Shown here: piece by piece, positions 55,621-64,000 of the stretch
Position numbering within the stretch: the first letter of the stretch is position 1
Layout: each line of letters starts with the position of its first letter
Position numbers and translations under genes: made by a program
Notes under the pieces: generated by a model
Database searches by the model: none
What the model saw: only the letters and a program-made list of their open reading frames with translations
What the model was told of the DNA's origin: nothing
Assembly (NCBI GenBank): GCA_030522415.1
Contig: CM060124.1
Location: 21,137,754 to 21,201,753 of the forward strand
Direction: 5' to 3'
From: Channallabes apus
Taxonomy: Eukaryota > Chordata > Actinopteri > Siluriformes > Clariidae
DNA: 64,000 bases

Positions 55621-57035
55621 TGAATGTACAGTGTGTTAAACATGTTATCACTTAACAAGCAGGAATTACAAGTCAAAGCAAGACATAAGCAGGACAGAAC
55701 ACTTTAGAGAACTTTCACACAGCTTTAATCCATAAATTACACATTACACAGTGCAATTAAAATACATGATTTGAGGATTCCACATTACCAACCACAAGTA
55801 CAAACATGTCAAAGCTGTGGGAAAATAAAATTCTTTATTTCAAAAATTGTACAAAAGACAGTTATTAACCATTAAAGAATGACAGTTTGCTGTAGATTTG
55901 AATAGAAATACCATTCAAACTTCAACAACTTCACCAATTCACTTATTATTAAGACTTCACATCCGAGTTTTCGTGCCCCTTCTAGGCATATTCCTATGCA
56001 ACCTTTTATTTACCTACAGGATGTCGACTACGTTGTATGGCTTCTAAAATGAGCAAAATATGAATTTCCTCAGCCTAAGACGACATTTTGTAATGCTGTC
56101 AAACATGCCATCCTGAAATGTTGAGTGAGGAAAAAACATGCAGTTTTCTTCCACACACATTATCTCGGCCCAGTGCTTGCTTAACTTGGCACAGCGTGAC
56201 CAATTTGCCGCATAAACAGCCAAGCAACAGAACTGCTTATAAATCTGAAAATGTCTTTCATTTTCAGACAAAACAGTGGATTAGTGTTCATCCAGTCTGA
56301 TTTTGTGCCACGGTTGAGCGAGGACCAGACGGAGATACTGAGAGAGCAAAATACAATCTGTGCATGAAGGACAAAAAGAGGGATTCTTTTTTTTTTTTAT
56401 ACACAGGAATAAGACGCAAATATATCACCATAGGTGACCATTGTTATTCCATGTTTTCGACAATAATAATACATAAAGTAGTACAGATTGACATTTCAGA
56501 CTAAAATGCTAGCAAATCCTAAATGGACCTCAGTCCACAACAGTTTAATAAACTCGATCACGCAGGCTATAATGAACACCTACTTCCCACACAAAAACAC
56601 AGACAGGCCTATGAAATATTCCTAATTTACAGCACGGGAATCGTGTTCCACATGTCTCCGACTCTCCACGCTTAACATAAGCTAGGGAAAAAAAAAAAAA
56701 AAAAAAAAGATATGCACTAACGCATTACAAAAATAAAATCTTTTTCTTATATAATGACGTATCAGTAATGCAGCTCAACAGGAGCTTGAAACAAGTTTAT
56801 CGTTTTCCTCAGATGTATATTATGTAAAACTGTGCGTAGACACCAGCTGAGCCGTAAAGATACTGGTAATGATTTTACCTTAATAAAAAAGTCCGAACAC
56901 ACCTGAGTGGGAGGTAAAGCTGGCATGAATGTTGATTCCCACACGGTCAGTCATTATTAAGGCTAATCTGTGTGACACTGCAGACATTAAATGCGGTTAT
57001 TAAAAAAATAAAAAAATAAAAAACCTTGCCCATTC
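55621..57035 (-). other. Probable 3'UTR or downstream sequence of a minus-strand gene
   Basis: Contains minus-strand AATAAA candidates (about 55829-55840) and sequence of moderate complexity. Apart from the possible terminal exon listed separately at 56281, no exon was supported. Confidence 0.3.
56281..56337 (-). other. Possible isolated terminal coding exon
   Basis: On the minus strand an acceptor CTCTCTCAG is followed by an open frame translating to YLRLVLAQPWHKIRLDEH and a TAA. The composition looks protein-like and the acceptor is good. No upstream partner exon was found and I do not recognise the family, so it may be chance or the 3' end of a gene whose other exons I missed. Confidence 0.25.
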
Positions 57036-58054
57036 CTAATACAGTGCTGTGAAAAAGTATTTGCTCCTTCCTGATTACATATTTGTTACACTTAAATTTT
57101 AAAACTAAAGTTTTTTAATTAATATACAAAGATGACCAGATTAAATACAAACTGCAGTTTTTAAATGATGATTTCCTTTATTAAATAATAAAAGCTGTTC
57201 AAACCTGCCCGACCCTATGTGAAAAATCCTGAAGAGCATTAGCATTTCAAGACCTAATTAGCATTAATTTTTCAAGACCATTAGCAGTTCAAGACCTCAA
57301 GTTTAAATGCACTTGGGATATGTAGCAGGACAGTGATTTGAAACACACCAGCAAGTCCACCTCTAAAGGGTTTTAAAAAAAACAAAAAATTTTAATAAAA
57401 AAAGTCCAGACTTTAAAAATCCGATTGAGATGCCTTAAACCAGTGGATCATGCTCGAAAACACTCCAATGTGGTCAAATTTTTACACTTCTGAAAAGAAG
57501 AACGGGCCAAAATTCCTCCACAGCGATGTGAACGACTCATTGCCTGTTATCACAAACGACTGATTGCAGTTGTGGCTGCCAAGGGTGGCGCAAACAGTTA
57601 TTAGGTTTAGCGGACAATTTTTTCACATAGGGGCATTAATCTTATTAAATGCAATTATTATTTAACCCTTTCATGCATGAATTATGAGAACCTCAGTCAA
57701 GATTTTTTTCCTAAGTGTTTTTATTCCTCTCTAGGCTTACAAATAAAATGCAACTGAAATTTTTTTCATAAACCTATTTTTCATGGAGTTACAAATATGT
57801 CCACTCAGGTGGACACCATGCGTTTGAACCAAAGGAATATGCATTTAACAAACCAATAGTAGAAAATTATATACTGTGTGAAAATAAAATGTAACCAATT
57901 ATTATAATTTGGCATAACATCCAGGGCACAAACAAAAAATATATGTCTGTTTCCATGAGTTAACAGGTGTTAAAAGTGCCAACTATAGTATATTGAACTA
58001 AAAAAAAATTAAATATATGGTTTGTGGGTCAACAAATGCTCTTTCTTTTCCCTT

Positions 58055-58165
58055 GTTTTTCTGGCAGCCATTCATCATCACAGCTACTGGCATCATCCTC
58101 ACCTGACTCAGATGGTATACGCTCCACTATCCTGTAGACCTTCCTATCACGCCCTGCTTTTGAAC
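58055..58165 (-). pseudogene. piggyBac-like transposase N-terminal remnant
   Basis: A short minus-strand frame with Ser/Asp/Glu-rich sequence followed by EWLPEKQGKRK. This resembles the acidic N-terminal region of PGBD4-like transposases. No catalytic domain is present. Assignment leans on its position inside a TTAA-flanked element. Confidence 0.45.
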
Positions 58166-58729
58166 TCTACAAAATATAAAGACACTAATTGTTGCTAACT
58201 TTACATTATAATAACAAATTGAAAAGCAGTTGATTTATGAAAAAATGTCACTGAATATCAGGTTTATCAAGAACAGCAAAGTTACAGTAATTAGGGCTCA
58301 AGCACTACAGGGTGCACAGGACCCTCTTGTTTTACTAAGGATTATGTTTCCCATCTTTTTGGGCTTTTTTTGGGGTCTTAACATGCTCGTAAATTGGCAG
58401 ACAGGTTGGAATCTGCTGCCATTAGAATGGCTGAGATGCGCGCAGTTTGCTGCATAGCTCATACACACTTGCACATGTGCACCCAAAACTCGGTACATAT
58501 TTTACGGTAGAGCTCATGGAGCCGAAGAACTTTCACGCCGCATGTCTTGGGCTCAACTCAACAGGAAGTCAGTTATTTTGGGTTGTTCATAAAAACACAC
58601 TCAATGGATTTTTATATACTCCTCCTAGGGAATTTATATGATCGCCACTTAAACCTGGCCGATGTGATCTAAAAACATTGAGGATGCTAAATTGTAGAGG
58701 AATTTTTGATATCTCAAACGAGTCAGCCG

Positions 58730-58864
58730 TGACATCACGTTCAGTGACATCACGTTCAGTGACATCACGTTCAGTGACATCACGTTCAGTGACATCACGT
58801 TCAGTGACATCACGTTCAGTGACATCACGTTCAGTGACATCACGTTCAGTGACATCACACTGAG
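58730..58864 (+). repeat. 15-bp minisatellite, nine units
   Basis: Eight exact copies of TGACATCACGTTCAG start at 58730 and recur every 15 bases; a ninth at 58850 is altered (TGACATCACACTGAG). Each unit holds TGACATCA, one base from the CRE/ATF consensus TGACGTCA. Confidence 0.97.
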
Positions 58865-58925
58865 TAAAATCATACTGTCATGCTTTTGTTCCAGCATCTA
58901 TTCTACAGTACACACACAAATGTTC

Positions 58926-58956
58926 ACATGCGCACACACACACACACACACACACA
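58926..58956 (+). repeat. (CA)n microsatellite
   Basis: CA repeat inside the piggyBac-like element. Confidence 0.85.
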
Positions 58957-59697
58957 TCTCACACACACTAACGCACTCAACATATTTAGGGCCCAAACTG
59001 ACAAGTGTACAAGTTGTGTGGTGCACCTGGGCGGTGATGGCTTTTTGTAGGTCTTAACCCACCCAAAGAACACACAGATTGTGCAGTGCACCCGGGTGGC
59101 AATGGCGCAGAGTGCTTGGGAATGTCATCGTTGCTCGCAACTATATTAGTATGAATTACAGTTAAAATATAGCCAGTGATGCATGGCATCCAATAGAGTG
59201 GACATGGGATTAATAGCAAATTTCTCCATACACAAAATAAATATTTGGAAATTTTAACAATTATATGAATCCTTAGATGTTACTTGGTGCTAGCATATTT
59301 TTTTTTTTTATCCGGAAGGGGTGTCCTGCTATAGAAGGATTTACAAGATATTCCTGGCATGTTCTGCATTTCTGACTTCTGGTGGCCATCTTGGATTTGG
59401 TTTAGAAAAAAATGCACTTACCATGACTGGCAGTGTATGGTATGATGCACAAGCATCCACTGTGTTGGCCTATATGCAAATACAACAACAAAACCCCTGT
59501 ATACGCAAGAGAACAGCTTTTGAATAGCTGTCCACTGTAGTGACCTCTATGCATGAAAGGGTTAAAACTGCATTTTGTATTTATCCGGGTTATCTATGTA
59601 ATATAAAAATTAGCTTTGACAAAAAGTGTGACATGCAAAAAAAAAAAAAACAATACATTAATTAAATCAGGAAATACTTTTTCACGGCAGTTCTGTA

Positions 59698-60517
59698 GAT
59701 GTAAATCCAAAGGATGTTGTTGCTGTCGAGACCGACGTGTGTATTGCGTTTAAGTAGCTAAATTGAAAATAATATACTGTACTTGACAGTACGTTACTCA
59801 TTAATCTAGCACACATATACAGTACAGTATTGTTCATTTTCCTATGTTTTTATTCTTAAATATTTTTTTCTGAGCAGAATGCTGAACTTTGCATGTGTTC
59901 ATTTTGTATTTCATCATCGTCTGGTGTCATGAAGGTCAGAGTTTACTTCTTTATCACCACATCAGGTTTGTTTAGCTATAAAGAATATAGATCATTCGTC
60001 AGTCACATGACCTCCAGCCCTCAATCTGATTGGTTTGAGATGTATTGCTTGCCAACTAACAGGGTCTGCTAAAGGGATTTTTACTGGGTTTATTTCTATT
60101 GATTGTATGATGCAAGATACACATGCATGTAAGTTAATGCACCTGCTTAAAAAAACAAATAAGGATAACATGTATAACTGATGTGTTTTAAACATTGTCG
60201 CAAGTTGTACTGTCTGTTCAGCCACACTCTGTAAACCTGGCTACAGCAACGTTGTCTTAGTGCAACTGATTTCTGTTTTGATCATCATAAACCTAGTCAT
60301 GAGGAATTCTGAATAATACTCTAATAGCTAATAAAAGTTTTAGGTTTAAAAACATAAAAATAAACAAATAGTAGCTTTATTTAAATCCAGTGGAATCACT
60401 CCCTGTGACTGTACACATCATTGAGAACTCGAGACGGCGATTTCTACTCCATTGTACACAATTCTGCAATTGTGGTCCACACAAACACACACACATACAG
60501 TATATATGGTCACGTGA
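59698..60517 (-). other. Probable 3'UTR of the SETDB gene
   Basis: Immediately downstream (minus strand) of the SETDB stop. The 77-codon minus frame at 59992-60225 has no family match. The plus strand carries a CA-rich tract at about 60479-60497. No polyadenylation site could be fixed. Confidence 0.35.
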
Positions 60518-63500
60518 TCAGATGATAACTGCTTGGCAGTCATTTGAACCACACAGACATGGTACCTCATGCTTGGGATCGCTTCCTGTTTTATAGGAAT
60601 AATTCCAGGTCAGCTCAGTTCCTGCCCTGATTGGCCTGTAAAACAAAAACAAACAAGACACATCAGGGGTGTGTCTTAGAAATTGAGTGTTCAGCCACTG
60701 AACTGAAACAGATGTTTTAATATCATGCTTGTACAGTAGATCCAAAGATCCAGATGTGTTGCATCACTTATATCTAATGACAGATTTTTTTAATCTGATA
60801 TTTTTGATCAATTTAGTTGTAGACAATTCCCAAGTTAGAGTTAGAGCACTCCACATCAAGGCTACAACCTACAACAAAAGAGTTTCCAAGGTTACCACCT
60901 ATTTCCTCTGAGACATGTGATGACAGCCAGCCGCATCTTTTCATCTTTTATAACCCGAGTACCAGAGATGGAAAGTAACAAATTATATTTACTCGCCTTA
61001 CTGAAATCGAGAAGTTTTTTTTTTTTCTTTTAAAATCTGTAATTTTACTTTTACTTAAGTATGTTTTGTTTGAAGTATTGTACTTTGCTACATTTGAAAT
61101 CATATTCGCTGATGAAAATAAATGAATGAAAATGAAAAAGTAATTTAAAAATTGCACCCCGGAAACCACTGCATCGATTGACTGATGGGCTTCGAAAACA
61201 AACGCGCTAAACTCACAAGAACGATGGACTTGGACAAAAAACATATATATTCTTATGAAGCAAACCCCCCGGCCATTGTGTCGGCCACTACTATGTTGTA
61301 GACCACATTATGTATGCATGTTGCACTTCTAAGCCTGCTTTCACACCTATCGCACCAGTCAGAAAAATGTTACAATGTAGTAAACAGACGTGGGTACGGT
61401 TTGCTTTCACATATGCAGAGTTCTAACCTAACTAAAATAGACCGCGAAACCCATCGGCACCGGAAACAGACTATTTTCAGAAAATCGCACCACTTTCAAT
61501 AACCATGGAGGAACAGCTTTGATTTGCGCTCATGGCGCTGATCGCGCACTACATTGTACGTGCAAATCATTATTTTCAAATAATTAATTTCGAACAAGAT
61601 TCGCGGCTGTGACTCCAAACCAGCTCCCTGGTTTTCATCTCGCCGACGGCGCATAGCGCACCACTTCAGGGAGAAGAGACGTGCCCTCCTCCTGAATGAT
61701 CATTTTGTTATTAGCCGGCGATCTTCCTGCTGATCCATCAGGTAATCCGTAAACAGCCCAGCCACACATTTTTCATCTTTAATGTGAATACAGAAAGGCA
61801 CTTAATTTCTTCGGCACTCCATGTTTCTCCGCGGTTTGATTTCATCGCGAGTCGATAGCTTGAAAAATTTAATGGAGTCAACAGGAAGTGAAAAGAATTT
61901 AACCCACAACCCCGTATCTCTTATATCCAAAGTGCATTAAACTATACCATTACGTCAGATTTGGTTTGGTTGCTTTCACAGACGAACTGTGCCAAAGTAG
62001 AGCGGATAAAGCGGTCCGAGACCACCCCTTCAGGCAGGTCTCGGATCGATTGATTTGGTGCGCACCAAAGTACCGAGATTGCATTCACATCAACGCAAAC
62101 GAACCGAACCAAGGGACCAAACACGTTTGGTGCGCACCAAATGCTGTAGGTGTGAAAGCACCCTGTGTGCTGCGGTGTGTGTGAGAAGGAGAGAACGGAG
62201 TAGGAGCTCAGGTGTACTGCTCCACCCCGAAACGCTCTATTCTTTTACTTTACGCTTTGTATTATAATTTCGTGACGCTGAAAGAGGCCGATAAAGGGTT
62301 TTGTGCTGAACGTGATTCTCGGCACTGAGCCCGTTTTTTTCCCCTCAGCTATCCGGCGTCACACCACTTCAAGCACAAGAAAGGCAAAAGCTTTATCATG
62401 CAAAGGTGTTCCTTCAATTAAAAACAACTACAGTAAAACCTCAGATTACGAGTAACGCGGTTTACGAGTGTTCCGCAAGACGAGCAAAGCTTTTGACTTG
62501 AAAAACGAGCACTGTCTTGGTTTACGAGCACTGAGTATCATGTATCACACATGCGCTTCTTGATTTGACACAGAGCTCCACGTGATCACAACTGAGCCAA
62601 CGAATTTTCTCTCTCTTGCACTGCGGGTCATCAACTTTCCTGCTGGGTCATAGTGCTCGTCTCTTACTGGTATAATCAACATCAGTGTGTGTGTGTGTTT
62701 TTTTTTCTTTCTCTTGCGCTGCAGTGTGTGTTGTGTGTGTGCACGCACGTAATTTGACACCGTGCCGGGTCACTCTCTCTCTCGCCTTTAATGTTTATGT
62801 GTGTGTGAAGCAGAGAGGGGGTGCTTCACTCACACACAACCGGAATGGTGTCAAATTATGCGCGCGCGCACACAACACACACAATCCGCAGAGAGAAACA
62901 CACACACAGAACCTGTGCGTATAAATGGAAACACTTATCTGTCGGCATTTATTTTTACTTTTTTTTTTAAAGGTAAAGTGCAGGTTAATTTGTTTCATTT
63001 TTACTTTAGATTTTGTGTTAAATATTTTTATGTATTCATTTTTTTGTGCTGTGGAACGAATAATTTGAATTTACATTATTTCTTATGGGACCATTTGCTT
63101 TGATTTACGAGTGTTTTGGAATACGAGCTGGCTTCCAGAACGCATTTTGTTCGTAATCTGAGGTTCCACTGTAGTTTGAGACTTATATCCGCTTGTCTTT
63201 TTTTTTTTTTTAACTACACTGGAATCCTCCCATCCCACCCCCACTGTTAAAAAAAAGTGACTCGGTAACGTTTACTCCCGAGTTGGATCTTAATTTTTTA
63301 AGATCTACGTTTTACTTTAGATTTTTATAAATGGTAACTTGACTTGTGCTCCAGTAAAATTCCACTGAAGTACTTTTGAGGATTTGAGTTTATTACCCTT
63401 TCCCCCTCTTGGAACTTACTTGCATGTAAAGAAAGCAATTACTGGGAATTTGGGATCGTGGGTATCAACGAAGACATTCTGGACAAAAAGGTTGGGATTG

Positions 63501-63956
63501 CAGCTGTGCTGTAAAATCAGTCAGACATACTGTAACGTTAGAACAAAAACTTCTGTCTATTTAAAATCCGTCTAGTTTTGCGGAAACTGCAGTTATACTT
63601 TTATACTTACATTAATAAACCGTGCCACGTTTCCTTTTTTCGAAGCATCGATATAATACATTTTCCCCAGACAGTCGGGTTTCCCTCCTGTCTTAGGCAC
63701 CATGTGATCTCGGGTAATGTTTGGCTTCTTTCCCTTCCCAAAGTTTTCCTTGTCATCTAACCGGAGTCTCTTCCTCACCACCTCTTCATTGTGCTCCTCC
63801 TTGATTTCTACACATGTAAATAAATACATAGGAATGTAAAAAGGAACAACACTTTCATCAGGCATTATGAGTATATATGACTCACGTATGGATTACCTTA
63901 CCTGTGTGGTCAGGATTAGGTGATGAGCAGTGAGTGTTTACTTTCTCTGGGTTATC
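60518..63956 (-). CDS. SETDB-family histone H3K9 methyltransferase, last four exons (5' part outside window)
   Basis: Nuclear lysine methyltransferase that writes H3K9 methylation for silencing. Exons in transcript order: 63902-63956, 63611-63807, 63420-63508, 60518-60635; the phases join to the final 152 residues. Seen in order: a charged insert within the split SET domain ([18 protein letters not shown]), [16 protein letters not shown], the catalytic [45 protein letters not shown], and a post-SET zinc site (CLCGSNDC) just before the stop. This layout is that of SETDB1/SETDB2. GNV-RF, AFFT and the CG.N.C ending lean to SETDB2; DTHD and IRAGTELTW lean to SETDB1, so the paralog is left open. 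In place of the usual WDY the motif is WNY (Asp to Asn), which is notable. The upstream exons lie beyond the right edge. Confidence 0.88.
61331..62165. mobile_element. hAT-like non-autonomous element
   Basis: The right end, reverse-complemented, starts CAGGGTGCTTTCACACCTA. The left end reads AAGCCTGCTTTCACACCTA, giving a 14-base exact core TGCTTTCACACCTA. Interior GGTGCGCACCAAA palindromes (about 62055-62070 and 62130-62142) are typical of a common fish family. No target duplication was found. Confidence 0.6.
62431..63171. mobile_element. Pogo/Tigger- or mariner-like MITE, TA duplication
   Basis: Left CAGTAAAACCTCAGATTACG and right, reverse-complemented, CAGTGGAACCTCAGATTACG differ at two bases and are flanked by TA (62429-62430, 63172-63173). 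TTTACGAG motifs recur inside. The interior has GT/CA-rich sequence and no transposase. Length 741 bp. Confidence 0.8.
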
Positions 63957-64000
63957 CTAATAAAATAGGGAACAATCAAAAATCTCATCTCGTTTAAAAT

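Larger units (their letters stand above)
57666..59561 (-). mobile_element. piggyBac-like transposon, TTAA target
   Basis: Terminal repeats CCCTTTCATGCATGAA and, reverse-complemented, CCCTTTCATGCATA are flanked by TTAA on both sides (57662-57665 and 59562-59565), the target rule of piggyBac. Removing it leaves the host Tc1-like repeat continuous (ATTATTTTAA joined to AACTGCATTTTG). Minus strand, about 58165-58055, encodes an acidic, piggyBac-style N-terminal stretch (IPSESGEDDASSCDDEW). The rest of the transposase is missing, so it is non-autonomous. It hosts a 15-bp minisatellite. Confidence 0.8.
57042..59695 (+). mobile_element. Decayed Tc1-like transposon split by a piggyBac-like insertion
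   Basis: The left end CAGTGCTGTGAAAAAGTATT (57042) and right end (CTTTTTCACGGCAGTTCTG, ending 59695) are inverted and flanked by TA. The internal terminal-repeat text (ACTGCAGTTTTTAAATGATG, AACTGCATTTTGTATTTATC) parallels the 29433 element. A broken transposase remains at about 57310-57600 (QDSDLKHTSKST-like, then AKIPPQRCERLI-like). A 1.9-kb element sits in its right repeat. Confidence 0.75.
60963..63385. mobile_element. Decayed hAT-like element broken up by later insertions
   Basis: CAGAGATGGAAAGTAACAAA (60963) followed by ACTTTTACTTAAGTATG resembles the left end of a common teleost hAT. CCAGTAAAATTCCACTGAAG and TACTTTTGAG (about 63350-63380) resemble its right end. Two better-preserved elements lie between (61331 and 62431). 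The outer assignment is inferred from style only. Confidence 0.4.

Noticed and set aside
58730..58864. CRISPR-like array
   Set aside because: Units are head-to-tail without spacers, in a vertebrate genome. It is a minisatellite.
58649..58897. MSLNV repeat protein on the minus strand
   Set aside because: Simple translation of the 15-bp minisatellite, whose unit length keeps any frame open.
61331..62165. 8-bp target duplication for this hAT-like element
   Set aside because: Flanks GCACTTCT and TGTGCTGC do not match, so no duplication is claimed.

Overview
The window is a piece of a vertebrate, almost certainly teleost, nuclear genome. It has small exons in AT-rich introns, GT-AG splice sites, and heavy loads of Tc1/mariner, hAT, piggyBac-like and L2 elements and tRNA-derived SINEs. 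The gene order pou2f1 - cd247 - creg1 matches the order I recall from human 1q24. The SINE and Tc1 content fits an otophysan fish, perhaps a catfish, but the species is inferred. All exons were placed by hand from reading frames, family similarity and splice consensus.

Layout. 1-8.5 kb: non-coding upstream region of pou2f1, with decayed Tc1-like pieces, one hAT element with target-site duplication, and several POU-type motifs. 8.78-18.1 kb (+): complete pou2f1 (Oct-1) coding sequence in 13 coding exons, about 616 codons, followed by a long T-rich 3'UTR to about 21.1-21.6 kb. 22.4-42.9 kb (-): complete cd247 (TCR/CD3 zeta) in 8 exons, 151 aa, tail-to-tail with pou2f1. Its intron 3 is almost entirely one L2 LINE copy, and its 14-kb intron 1 carries a full-length but frameshifted 1.6-kb Tc1-like transposon and mariner debris. 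45.6-51.5 kb (-): complete creg1 in 3 exons, 198 aa.

53.4-54.2 kb (+): a histone H2A.X gene of the SQEF (H2A.X-F) type. It has a CCAAT/TATA promoter, a probable 5'UTR intron, an intronless coding region and an AATAAA signal. 57.0-59.7 kb: a Tc1-like element split by a piggyBac-like element that carries a 15-bp minisatellite. 60.5-63.96 kb (-): the last four exons of a SETDB-family H3K9 methyltransferase, whose last intron is packed with DNA transposons; the rest of the gene lies beyond the right edge.

The genes are not an operon and need not act together. Two are nuclear chromatin or transcription factors (pou2f1, setdb), one is a histone variant, one is a T-cell/NK signalling chain (cd247) and one is a secreted/lysosomal glycoprotein (creg1). 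I saw no convincing novel multi-gene system. The most unusual items are the L2-filled cd247 intron that abuts a splice acceptor, the clean nested transposons, the foldback hairpins, and the embryonic-type H2A.X gene.
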